Positions 1 through 6,102 of a DNA stretch of 10,899 nt are shown piece after piece. A program made the position numbers and the translations under genes. The first letter of the stretch is position 1; every line of letters begins with the position of its first letter. Source of the DNA: Acidobacteriaceae bacterium (lineage in GTDB: Bacteria > Acidobacteriota > Terriglobia > Terriglobales > Acidobacteriaceae); NCBI GenBank assembly GCA_030039895.1, contig JASHUR010000139.1, positions 1 to 10,899 on the forward strand. The letters are read 5' to 3'. The notes beneath the pieces are model-generated. The model worked only from the letters and a program-made list of their open reading frames with translations, ran no database searches and was not told where the DNA came from.

Positions 1-293
1 TCATACAGTGTGCGCAACATCCGCGCAATCTGCATCGAGTCTGTTCTATGTTCCTCTTCCGTCTTCGATCCCAGCGCCTCCAGATGCCCCAGGTCCATAC
101 CGGCGCAGAATGCCTCGCCCGCTCCCGTAAGCACCACAACCCTGCACGCCGCATCTTCCGCCGCGGCCTCTAGCGCCTGCGTCAGCTCCGCCATTGACAC
201 CGCGTTCAGCGCATTCCGCTTTTCCGGACGATTCAGCGTCAGCGTCAGCACACCGCCATCGTTATGCGCTTGCAGCGTTGAATTCTGTTGCAT
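1..293 (-). CDS. Enoyl-CoA hydratase/isomerase family protein, 3' part missing (candidate 3-methylglutaconyl-CoA hydratase)
   Basis: The first 97 codons of a crotonase-superfamily protein; the gene runs off the left edge. The N-terminus (MQQNSTLQAHNDGGVLTLTL) leads into the typical NRPEKRNALN segment, where crotonases begin to form the CoA-binding site. It then reaches VVVLTGAGEAFCAGMDL, the first oxyanion-hole segment of the family (usual form FcAGaDL). The ATG at 291-293 is supported by an AGAGGTGAG ribosome binding site directly upstream on the minus strand. The gene lies 40 bases downstream of the HMG-CoA lyase gene in the same direction. By context it is probably the hydratase that converts 3-methylglutaconyl-CoA to HMG-CoA in leucine degradation (LiuC-type). 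The catalytic Glu region lies outside the window, so substrate assignment rests on neighbours only. Confidence 0.88.
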   Translation of the reverse strand, partial: MQQNSTLQAHNDGGVLTLTLNRPEKRNALNAVSMAELTQALEAAAEDAACRVVVLTGAGEAFCAGMDLGHLEALGSKTEEEHRTDSMQIARMLRTLY

Positions 294-302
294 CTCACCT
301 CT
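294..302 (-). promoter_or_regulatory. Ribosome binding site of the enoyl-CoA hydratase gene
   Basis: Read on the minus strand this is AGAGGTGAG, abutting the ATG at 291-293, with a purine-rich GAGGTG core. It supports this start codon, and independent translation initiation after the 40-base gap behind the lyase gene. Confidence 0.6.
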
Positions 303-333
303 TTCGCGGCATCGGGAAAAACGGCGAACCCAG

Positions 334-1215
334 TTAGGCCCTCGCTGGTGTAGCCCCGAATCTGGCCTCTATCTCCTGCGTCGCCGCAATCAACCCATCC
401 AGCGGAGCCAGCTCCGGCAGTTCCGCGCCCAACCGCTTCAATTCGGCAATCGCAAGCTCCGTCGGCAGGTTCCCCACCAGCGCATCCTGCGCAAAAGGAC
501 ATCCTCCCAGCCCGCCTATCGCCATATCAAATCGCCGAATTCCGCTTCCCCACGCCGCCGCAATCTTCGCCATCGCGTCATCAGCGCGCGCATGCAGATG
601 CGCCCCAATCTCAATCGCCGCCGGCATCGCCTTCCGCACCGCAGCCGTCAACGCCGCAACTTGCTCCGGCGTTGCCAGCCCTACCGTGTCCGCCAGCGAA
701 ATCTGTTCAATCCCCATATCGGCAATCAGGTCGCACGCTGCAATCACTTCATCAGCCGACCACGCATCCCCATACGGGTTCCCAAACGCCATCGAGACAT
801 ACGCCACCACATCCAGCCCGGCCTTGTACGCGGTCTCTCCAATTGCTTCCAGCACGTCCAGCGACTCCTCCGGAGTCTGCCGCTGGTTTCGCTTCAGGAA
901 CTCTTCTGACACCGAATACGGAAAGCCCAGCGTCGTCACCCGCTCCGTTGCCACCGCCCGCTCGGCGCCCTTCTTGTTCACCACAATACCGATGATCTCC
1001 ACGCCTTCCGGCGCGTCCAGATATTCCAGCACCTTCTCCGAGTCCGCCATCTGCGGCACGGCTCTCTCTGACACAAAAGACACTGCATCGATATGCTGAA
1101 ACCCCGCCGCCACCAACGCCCGCAGATAATCCGCCTTCACTTCAGCCGGAATCACCTTCGGCAATCCCTGCCATGCATCCCGCGGGCACTCAATCAGCTT
1201 CACTCGGTCCGTCAT
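334..1215 (-). CDS. liuE: Hydroxymethylglutaryl-CoA lyase, divergent (ECPRDAxQG) subfamily
   Basis: 293 residues from the ATG at 1213-1215. It should cleave HMG-CoA to acetoacetate and acetyl-CoA in the cytoplasm, the last step of leucine breakdown. It is a TIM-barrel protein with the family signature GGLGGCPFAQDALVGN near residues 234-249, which includes the catalytic-loop Cys239. The metal-binding HLH pair is His206/His208, and the substrate/metal loop is IECPRDAWQG (Arg12, Asp13). This loop differs from the usual VGPRDGLQN and matches, from memory, the form seen in Bacteroidetes lyases, as does FGNPYGDAW (144-152). Asp43 stands where the human enzyme has Glu72, judged by eye. A TTG codon at 1216-1218 could also start translation. 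The ATG is preferred because it overlaps the TGA of the upstream gene (TGATG), suggesting translational coupling. Length is normal for the family. Confidence 0.9.
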   Translation of the reverse strand: MTDRVKLIECPRDAWQGLPKVIPAEVKADYLRALVAAGFQHIDAVSFVSERAVPQMADSEKVLEYLDAPEGVEIIGIVVNKKGAERAVATERVTTLGFPYSVSEEFLKRNQRQTPEESLDVLEAIGETAYKAGLDVVAYVSMAFGNPYGDAWSADEVIAACDLIADMGIEQISLADTVGLATPEQVAALTAAVRKAMPAAIEIGAHLHARADDAMAKIAAAWGSGIRRFDMAIGGLGGCPFAQDALVGNLPTELAIAELKRLGAELPELAPLDGLIAATQEIEARFGATPARA

Positions 1216-1589
1216 CAAACAAATCTCAGCGACGGATTCGACATGTGCGCCAAAATAACCGCCGCAATCGCCCCGGCCACATGCAGCAGCGCCACTGCGC
1301 CAAGCGACATCATTAACGGCCGCTCACGCAGCTTCACCATCACCAACCCGTACACCGGGAACTGCAGGTACATCAGCAGTTGCGAAGTCGATATCTGCAC
1401 ATCTTCAGGGATATGCAGTATCGCAGCCTTCACAATTTGCGCCCACGGAAACAGCATTGTCAGCCCACTTTGTCCCGATAGCACCAGCACACTCGCCGCC
1501 TGCAGTGCCAACGGCGTGATCAGAATTCCCACTATCAGCGGCATCGCCGCCAAAAAAACCGATCCGGTTTTCTTCTTCGCACCCGCCAT
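1215..1589 (-). CDS. Small integral membrane protein of unknown function inside the leucine-degradation operon
   Basis: 124 residues that I do not recognise. The N-terminus is short and basic (MAGAKKKTG), followed by hydrophobic stretches at about residues 11-37, 70-87 and 93-115. This suggests three membrane-spanning helices, with a more amphipathic stretch (about 40-60) between the first two. The segment PEDVQISTSQLLMYLQFPVYG around 61-81 looks conserved-domain-like but matches no family I can name. The gene sits 67 bases after the carboxyltransferase gene, and its stop codon overlaps the lyase start by one base, so it is very likely transcribed and translated with them. Composition and codon use match its neighbours. 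It could be a small-molecule or short-chain-acid transporter component, or simply an operon passenger; no motif decides this. Confidence 0.8.
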   Translation of the reverse strand: MAGAKKKTGSVFLAAMPLIVGILITPLALQAASVLVLSGQSGLTMLFPWAQIVKAAILHIPEDVQISTSQLLMYLQFPVYGLVMVKLRERPLMMSLGAVALLHVAGAIAAVILAHMSNPSLRFV

Positions 1590-1656
1590 CGCCTACCCAC
1601 ACTCTCACCTTAAGGATCAACTGCACTCCACTGAGAATAACCCGAGGCTGATCCAA

Positions 1657-3375
1657 TTACGTCTGCAAAATTCCTACATTAAATGGCTTCACTTCAGGAT
1701 TCAGCGCGCATGCCTCCAGCGCCGTCAGCACCGCCTCCCGCGTCCTGGCCGGATCTAGTATTGCATCCACCCACAGCCGCGCCGCTGCATATCGGCAGTC
1801 TGTCTGCTCTTCGTATGTAGCCCTAATCGAAGCCGTCAGCTCCGCTTTCCCCGCATCGCTCAGTTTCTTGCCGCCCCGCTCCAGCTGCCGCACCCGTAGC
1901 TCCACCAGCGTCTGTGCCGCCGACGCCCCGCTCATCACCGCGTACCGCGCCGTCGGCCACGCAAAAATGAACCGCGGATCATACGCCTTCCCGCACATCG
2001 CATAGTTCCCCGCTCCGTACGACCCGCCCACGATCACTGTAATCTTCGGCACCGTCGAGTTCGCCACCGCCGTCACCATCTTCGCGCCCGACCGGATGAT
2101 CCCTGTCCACTCCGCGTCGCGCCCTACCATAAACCCGTTCACATCATGCAAAAACAGCAGCGGAGCCAGGTTCTGGTTGCAGTCCATAATGAACCGCGCC
2201 GCCTTGTCCGCGCTCTCGGCGTAAATCACCCCGCCAAACTCCACCCGCTTCTCGCCCGCATGGCTTGTATGCGGCTGCGGAGTCTTCTGGTTCGCCACAA
2301 TCCCCACCGCAAATCCGCCCACGCGCGCATACCCGCACAGCACCGTCCGCCCATAGTCTGGCCTGTACTCGTCAAACTCGCTGCGGTCTACAATCCGCGC
2401 AATCACATCGCGCATGTCGTAAGCGTTCACCGCCGCCTTCGCCGGATCGGCATCGAGCAGCCCATACATCTCGTCCACAGGATATTTCGGAGCATCCTTC
2501 TCCGCGTCAAACGCCGTCCTGCTGAACCCCGCTCCCGGCCGCTCGCCCATCTTCTCCACCAGCGACCGCATCCGAGCCATGCACAGGTGGTCGTTCGGCT
2601 CCTTGTAGTCCACCGTGCCCGAAATCTCCGCGTGCATCGTCGCGCCGCCCAGCTCCTCCGCCGAATACTTCTGCCCGATCGCCGCCTGCACCAGCGCCGG
2701 CCCCGCCAGAAACAGTCCGCTGCCCTCGGTCATCAGCACCGTGTCTGTCATCACCGGTAAATACGCGCCGCCCGCCACGCACATCCCCATAATCGCTGTG
2801 ATCTGCGGAATCCCCATCGCCGACATCACCGCGTTATTGCGAAAGATCCGCCCAAAATCATCCTGGTCCGGAAACACGTCCTCCTGCAGCGGCAGAAAAA
2901 TCCCCGCCGAGTCCACCAGGTACAGCACCGGAATCCGGTTCTCCATCGCAATATGCTGCGCCCGCAGAACTTTCTTTGCCGTCATCGGGAAAAACGCACC
3001 CGCCTTCACCGTCGCGTCGTTGGCCGCAATCATGCACAGCCGTCCCGCCACGCGCCCCAGGCCCGTCACGCACCCTGCCGCCGGAGCGCCGCCCCATTCC
3101 TCATACATCCCGAACGCGGCCCACAGGCCCAATTCAAATAACTGGGTCCCCTCGTCCAGCAGCAGAGCAATCCGCTCCCGCGCCGTCAGCCGCTTCTTCT
3201 CATGCTGAGAAGCAATTGCCTTCGTGCCGCCGCCCTCGCGCAGCGCCGCCTCCTGCGCGCGAATCTCCTCCAGCAGCCGCCGCATCCCCGCCGCATTCGC
3301 CTGCGACTTCCTACTCCCGGCATCCACCTTCGACCCCAGCACCGTCAGCAACCCCGCTTGTTTCACTTCAGACAT
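1657..3375 (-). CDS. liuB: Methylcrotonyl-CoA carboxylase carboxyltransferase (beta) subunit
   Basis: 572 residues. It transfers the carboxyl group from carboxybiotin to 3-methylcrotonyl-CoA, giving 3-methylglutaconyl-CoA in leucine/isovalerate catabolism. It works with a biotin carboxylase/biotin carrier subunit not present in this window. Both crotonase-like halves of the acyl-CoA carboxylase beta family are visible: an N-terminal half with VDSAGIFLPLQEDVFPDQDDFG (about 154-175) and MCVAGGAYLPVM (198-209), and a C-terminal half with LHDVNGFMVG (409-418) and GGSYGAGNYAMCGKAYDPRF (450-469). The last motif is typical of MCC rather than propionyl- or acetyl-CoA carboxylases. The protein is about 30 residues longer than the usual 535-540 at the N-terminus, which holds a helical, charged segment (30-50). 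The ATG at 3373-3375 has only a weak Shine-Dalgarno. It is the first operon gene visible; 72 bases separate it from the endonuclease gene upstream. Geranyl-CoA carboxylase is the main alternative, made unlikely by the adjacent HMG-CoA lyase. Confidence 0.92.
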   Translation of the reverse strand: MSEVKQAGLLTVLGSKVDAGSRKSQANAAGMRRLLEEIRAQEAALREGGGTKAIASQHEKKRLTARERIALLLDEGTQLFELGLWAAFGMYEEWGGAPAAGCVTGLGRVAGRLCMIAANDATVKAGAFFPMTAKKVLRAQHIAMENRIPVLYLVDSAGIFLPLQEDVFPDQDDFGRIFRNNAVMSAMGIPQITAIMGMCVAGGAYLPVMTDTVLMTEGSGLFLAGPALVQAAIGQKYSAEELGGATMHAEISGTVDYKEPNDHLCMARMRSLVEKMGERPGAGFSRTAFDAEKDAPKYPVDEMYGLLDADPAKAAVNAYDMRDVIARIVDRSEFDEYRPDYGRTVLCGYARVGGFAVGIVANQKTPQPHTSHAGEKRVEFGGVIYAESADKAARFIMDCNQNLAPLLFLHDVNGFMVGRDAEWTGIIRSGAKMVTAVANSTVPKITVIVGGSYGAGNYAMCGKAYDPRFIFAWPTARYAVMSGASAAQTLVELRVRQLERGGKKLSDAGKAELTASIRATYEEQTDCRYAAARLWVDAILDPARTREAVLTALEACALNPEVKPFNVGILQT

Positions 3376-3447
3376 AAGGACTCGTCAGATTAGCACGGCG
3401 TGGAGACTCCATTCACTCCAAAGAGCGCCAAGCTTCCAATTCTTGGC

Positions 3448-4407
3448 CTATGGTTCGATGCCCGTGCGGATCCAGTGTTCTATGAGGGCATCTTCCAACG
3501 GAAGAACGCTCGCCAATCTAATTTGCTCGCCATGATGAATGAGCAAGTCTTGGACTACGGAAGAGGATGACCGCTCAAAATTAGGGTTCACGAAGACTCT
3601 GAAGTGTTGATCCAGCGTGAATAGGCCAATCTCAAATGCTCGATCATGTATCAGACATAGACAGAGACCATTGCCCAGCTCCCCGCGCAACTTTGGATTG
3701 TCGCTCCAACGAGCAATGTGTGCACCAACCAAAAATCGCGCATCTGACACGGTACATTCTGGGAAACAGCATCGATCTCCATAGAGCCCCTTTATTGCGT
3801 CTGCAAAACGTGCTTGGCCGATGCGCACACGCATTAACGCGATCTGTGATCCCGTCTCGACGGAAATCACCACTTTATTTGAGGCTGGCTGAACTATTTG
3901 GTGCCCATCCCCAAATAGCGCCTTTAATAAGGCTTCATCGATGTCAGATAAATACGCCCCATTTAGACATTGCAACCGCCCTGACTGCCTGACAAAAAAT
4001 ACGTTGAGCTTTTCGCTTCCTTTTAGGTTGTTCAGCTCAAAATACGATTCCAACTCCGCTCGCCGAGAAGTGAAGACATCGGTAAGATTTATTGGTTGGT
4101 GAAAGGATGTAAACCCGGTCAGATCGGCCCGATAGAAAGCATCTGCATAGTCCCATTCCCCCGCTTTGGGAGGACGTCGTGTCGTTTGGAACCCATCACC
4201 TGAAGCAACGGAGTATCCCACAAAGTATGCGTTAGGAGGTGTGCCACGCAAATGGATTATGATATCGTGCTGTTGAATCTCCTGAACCTTCTCCCAGAAC
4301 GGCCAATTAGCTCCATCTCTCTTCTTCGTTGGCGCCCACACGCAATTTGTGAAGGCCCAAGTGCCTCCACCATGATCAATATCCCTCGACATTTCAAGGT
4401 AGGTCAT
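3448..4407 (-). CDS. EVE/PUA-like domain plus HNH endonuclease, probable modification-dependent restriction enzyme
   Basis: 319 residues from the preferred ATG at 4405-4407. The C-terminal third is an HNH nuclease of the HNH_2 type: a C-x4-C pair (Cys213, Cys218), then GAHIARW with His230, NGLCLCLIHDRAFE with Asn246 and His254, and the usual following GLFTLD strand. The N-terminal 100 residues (GGGTWAFTNCVWAP, then QQHDIIIHLRGTPPNAYFVG, then YRADLTGF) look like an EVE/PUA/ASCH-type pocket that reads modified bases, with an aromatic-rich core. EVE-HNH proteins are known to cut DNA carrying modified cytosines, so restriction of modified phage DNA is the likely role; this is inferred from architecture. 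No methyltransferase is nearby, as expected for such enzymes. The frame is open upstream to 4524, but those extra 39 codons run through a hairpin repeat and look non-coding. Codon use and GC are clearly lower than in flanking genes, suggesting transfer. Confidence 0.8.
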   Translation of the reverse strand: MTYLEMSRDIDHGGGTWAFTNCVWAPTKKRDGANWPFWEKVQEIQQHDIIIHLRGTPPNAYFVGYSVASGDGFQTTRRPPKAGEWDYADAFYRADLTGFTSFHQPINLTDVFTSRRAELESYFELNNLKGSEKLNVFFVRQSGRLQCLNGAYLSDIDEALLKALFGDGHQIVQPASNKVVISVETGSQIALMRVRIGQARFADAIKGLYGDRCCFPECTVSDARFLVGAHIARWSDNPKLRGELGNGLCLCLIHDRAFEIGLFTLDQHFRVFVNPNFERSSSSVVQDLLIHHGEQIRLASVLPLEDALIEHWIRTGIEP

Positions 4408-4457
4408 AACTGTCGCTGATTTTAGCTCTGCTAAATAGCGAAGGCTCAAGCTCGCCG

Positions 4458-4503
4458 GGTGCCCCATCCTTTCGCGCACTTTGCGAAAGGGTGGGAAAGC
4501 ACC
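4458..4503. repeat. Long imperfect hairpin, REP-like extragenic palindrome
   Basis: The arms CCCATCCTTTCGC (4463-4475) and GCGAAAGGGTGGG (4483-4495) pair at 12 of 13 positions around a 7-base loop. An outer stem, GGTGC (4458-4462) with GCACC (4499-4503), extends it past a three-base AAA bulge. There is no T-tract on either side, so it is not an ordinary terminator. The size, sequence style and intergenic place are those of REP-type dispersed palindromes, but only one copy is in the window, so dispersal is an inference. Confidence 0.6.
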
Positions 4504-4746
4504 AGTCTCACCCAGCCACCCCACACCTCACCCAATCACACACCAGTGCCTGAGAACCACTCACCACACCATCCGGCCAGAACACATACCCCGGATGAAC
4601 CAGAAATCCGATCACCGAAATTCCTCGCGCACTGAGGCCTGGTGCAACTAAGCCAGGACCTGCCCTGCCCAAAAGTTGTCAAGACCCAAATCGTATAACT
4701 CACTAATTTCCACAAACTTCCAAATGCATCTGAACCCTCCCCAAAC
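4504..4746. other. Non-coding stretch, no feature recognised
   Basis: No frame gives a credible protein on either strand. The 4504-4600 part is rich in CAC/ACC triplets. A small CCTGG...CCAGG hairpin (10-base loop) lies near 4639-4658. From about 4660 the sequence becomes AT-richer, as is common upstream of promoters. I see no tRNA, riboswitch or recombination site. Confidence 0.4.
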
Positions 4747-4755
4747 TGCTACACT
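4747..4755 (+). promoter_or_regulatory. Candidate extended -10 element (TGCTACACT)
   Basis: A TGn motif followed by TACACT resembles an extended -10 box pointing rightward. No convincing -35 box lies 16-18 bases upstream. A nearly identical core, TGCTACCCT, occurs at 5106-5114 just before the EamA gene, where a -35-like CTGACA is present. If active it would transcribe through the hairpin at 4794-4816 into the small ORF at 4838. Confidence 0.3.
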
Positions 4756-4789
4756 GGGATTAGATAGAAAAAGTTCATTCCCCCTATGC

Positions 4790-4816
4790 AAAAAGGCGCA
4801 GCTACCCGCTGCGCCT
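4790..4816 (-). terminator. Rho-independent terminator, best read on the minus strand
   Basis: A perfect 9-base stem, AGGCGCAGC (4794-4802) with GCTGCGCCT (4808-4816), and loop TACCC. On the minus strand the stem runs straight into a T-tract (five T counting the last stem base). On the plus strand it is followed by the weaker CTTGCTTTT. No minus-strand protein gene lies immediately to its right, so it would end a non-coding leftward transcript, or act weakly in both directions. Confidence 0.65.
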
Positions 4817-4827
4817 CTTGCTTTTCC

Positions 4828-4832
4828 AGGAG
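4828..4832 (+). promoter_or_regulatory. Ribosome binding site of the small hydrophobic ORF
   Basis: AGGAG is five bases before the ATG at 4838-4840, an optimal sequence and spacing. It is the main argument that the short ORF behind it may be translated. Confidence 0.4.
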
Positions 4833-4837
4833 TCCAC

Positions 4838-4969
4838 ATGCCAACCCTGTTCCCAATTGGCTGTTGCCTATTCGCTATTGCCTGCTGGCTGCTGGCTATT
4901 CGCTATTGGCTACTGGCTATCGGCTGCTGGCTGCTTCCCCTAACCCCTTTATTTGCACCATTATGTTAA
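4838..4969 (+). CDS. Possible 43-residue hydrophobic peptide encoded by a heptamer array
   Basis: A short ORF beginning MPTLFPIGCCLFAI and ending TPLFAPLC. It is almost entirely hydrophobic and rich in Leu, Trp, Cys and Ile. Its middle repeats a seven-residue pattern (CLFAIAC, WLLAIRY, WLLAIGC, WLLPL) because the DNA beneath is a 7-base tandem repeat read over 21-base units. Points for translation are the AGGAG ribosome binding site at ideal spacing and a length able to span a membrane once. Points against are that any heptamer array lacking stop codons would give such a peptide, and that no family is recognised. If real it could resemble the toxic single-span peptides of type I toxin-antitoxin modules, but that is only a possibility. 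I consider a chance ORF at least as likely. Confidence 0.3.
   Translation: MPTLFPIGCCLFAIACWLLAIRYWLLAIGCWLLPLTPLFAPLC
4845..4935. repeat. Degenerate heptanucleotide tandem repeat, about 13 copies
   Basis: Thirteen consecutive units of exactly seven bases, most fitting the pattern SSCTRYT, for example GGCTGTT, GCCTATT, CGCTATT, GGCTACT and GGCTGCT; the second unit (CCCAATT) fits only partly. The period is unbroken from 4845 to 4935, and two weaker units may follow to 4949. Short heptamer arrays of this kind occur between genes in cyanobacteria and acidobacteria. They probably vary in copy number through replication slippage. Confidence 0.8.
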
Positions 4970-5086
4970 TAACCCGCATAGAATGAGCGCCATACCGCGT
5001 AAGAGTCCGTAAAGCAAGCAGAATCACAAGCTTAAGTTTTCATATGGGGCACGCCGATTGCCAAACTACCCGGACCTTCTCCGCGC

Positions 5087-5114
5087 CTGACAATTCACTA
5101 CTCCCTGCTACCCT
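5087..5114 (+). promoter_or_regulatory. Candidate sigma70-type promoter of the EamA transporter gene
   Basis: CTGACA (5087-5092, five of six to TTGACA), a 16-base spacer, then an extended -10 TGCTACCCT (5106-5114). Transcription would start about seven bases downstream, only a few bases before the ATG at 5127. This fits the absence of a Shine-Dalgarno there and suggests a nearly leaderless mRNA. Confidence 0.45.
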
Positions 5115-5126
5115 GTCCCTAAGCCC

Positions 5127-6065
5127 ATGCCTGCTTCCACCCCATCCCGATGGTTGACCCTCGCCGCCTTCGGCGTCATCTACTTCGTCTGGGGATCGAC
5201 CTTTCTCGCCATCCGCATCAGCGTGCATGAAATCCCGCCGCTGCTCTGCGCCGCCATCCGCTTCCTCATCGCCGGAGCCGCCCTTTACCTCTTCATGCTT
5301 CTCCGCGGCCAGCCATCGCCCACGCGCCGCCAGTGGCTGGGAGCCGTCGCCATGGCCGCGCTCATCTTCCTCGGCGACTACGGCTTGCTCTTTTGGGCCG
5401 AGCAGCGCGTACCCTCCGGGGTAGCCGCCGTCATGCTCGCCACCATCCCTGCCTTCATGGCTCTGTCCGAAGTCGTCATCCTGCGCACCCAGCGACTCAC
5501 CCTCCGCCTCGCCCTCGCTCTCCTCATCGGACTCGCTGGTGTTGCCGCGCTCGTCAGCCACAGCCTCAACCTCGGCGGCGCGCCCATCGACCGCACCGGG
5601 GCCGTCGCCCTCCTCATCGCAGCCTTTGACTGGTCCGTTGCATCCGCCCTCTCGCGCAAGCTCCCGCTGCCGGACTCCAAAGCCATGAGCGCCGGTGCAC
5701 AGATGCTCACCGGAGGCGTCCTGCTCACCCTCGGCGCTGCTTCGCTCGGCGAATTCCGCTACTTCCACCCGCTCGCCGTCACTCCCGGCGCATGGCTCGC
5801 GCTGCTTTACCTCATCATCGCCGGATCGATCATCGGCTTCACCGCCTACCTCTGGCTGCTCCACCACCACTCGCCCACCCGCGTCGGGACCTACGCCTAC
5901 GTCAACCCCCTCGTCGCCGTCCTCATCGGGTACTTCTTCGCCGGCGAACCCCTCGGTCTCCGCACCATCCTGGGAACCGCGCTCATCCTCATCAGCGTCC
6001 TCGTCATCACCACCATGCGCTCACGCAAGCCCGCGCCCACACTACCCGTCGAAGAACCCGCCTGA
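5127..6065 (+). CDS. EamA/DMT-superfamily inner-membrane transporter, YedA-like
   Basis: 312 residues with about ten hydrophobic helices and the two tandem EamA repeats of the drug/metabolite transporter superfamily (roughly residues 11-140 and 157-291). The first helix carries YFVWGSTFLAIR (about 19-30) and is followed by PPLLCAAIRFLIAGA, both very close to the YedA/RhaT-type exporters. The second repeat has the usual TRVGTYAYVNPLVAVLIGYFFAGEPLG segment. Such proteins export amino acids or other metabolites driven by ion gradients; the substrate cannot be read from sequence. Length is normal. The gene stands alone on the plus strand, with an extended -10 promoter just before it and no visible ribosome binding site, so the ATG at 5127 was chosen as the first one before the YFVWGS helix. 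Its end faces the SpoIIM-type gene across 23 bases. Confidence 0.9.
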   Translation: MPASTPSRWLTLAAFGVIYFVWGSTFLAIRISVHEIPPLLCAAIRFLIAGAALYLFMLLRGQPSPTRRQWLGAVAMAALIFLGDYGLLFWAEQRVPSGVAAVMLATIPAFMALSEVVILRTQRLTLRLALALLIGLAGVAALVSHSLNLGGAPIDRTGAVALLIAAFDWSVASALSRKLPLPDSKAMSAGAQMLTGGVLLTLGAASLGEFRYFHPLAVTPGAWLALLYLIIAGSIIGFTAYLWLLHHHSPTRVGTYAYVNPLVAVLIGYFFAGEPLGLRTILGTALILISVLVITTMRSRKPAPTLPVEEPA

Positions 6066-6075
6066 TTCAAAATCT

Positions 6076-6102
6076 CCCGGTGTCCCGCTCAAGCCGGGTT
6101 TT
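6076..6102. terminator. Candidate bidirectional terminator between convergent genes
   Basis: CCCGG (6076-6080) pairs with CCGGG (6094-6098) and is followed by TTTT on the plus strand. On the minus strand the mirrored stem is followed shortly by ATTTT. The stem is short and the loop is 13 bases, so efficiency is uncertain. It lies between the stop codons of the EamA gene and the convergent SpoIIM-type gene and includes the end of the latter. Confidence 0.4.

Noticed and set aside
10..909. Plus-strand ORF of 299 codons over the hydratase and lyase genes
   Set aside because: Arg/Pro/Ser-rich shadow of well-supported minus-strand genes.
4676..4837. Upstream extension of the small hydrophobic ORF (97-codon form)
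   Set aside because: It would cross the candidate -10 and the terminator hairpin; the good ribosome binding site belongs to the ATG at 4838.
4648..4839. Minus-strand 63-codon ORF crossing the terminator hairpin
   Set aside because: Passes through a terminator stem, has no ribosome binding site that I can see and no recognisable sequence.
4845..4935. CRISPR array or direct-repeat array
   Set aside because: The repeats are 7 bases long and contiguous, without spacers, and no cas gene is present.
5040..5870. Long minus-strand ORF (276 codons) opposite the EamA gene
   Set aside because: Its protein is a repetitive Glu/Gly/Asp/Ala-rich sequence typical of the antisense of GC-rich membrane protein genes; the plus-strand EamA protein is unmistakable.
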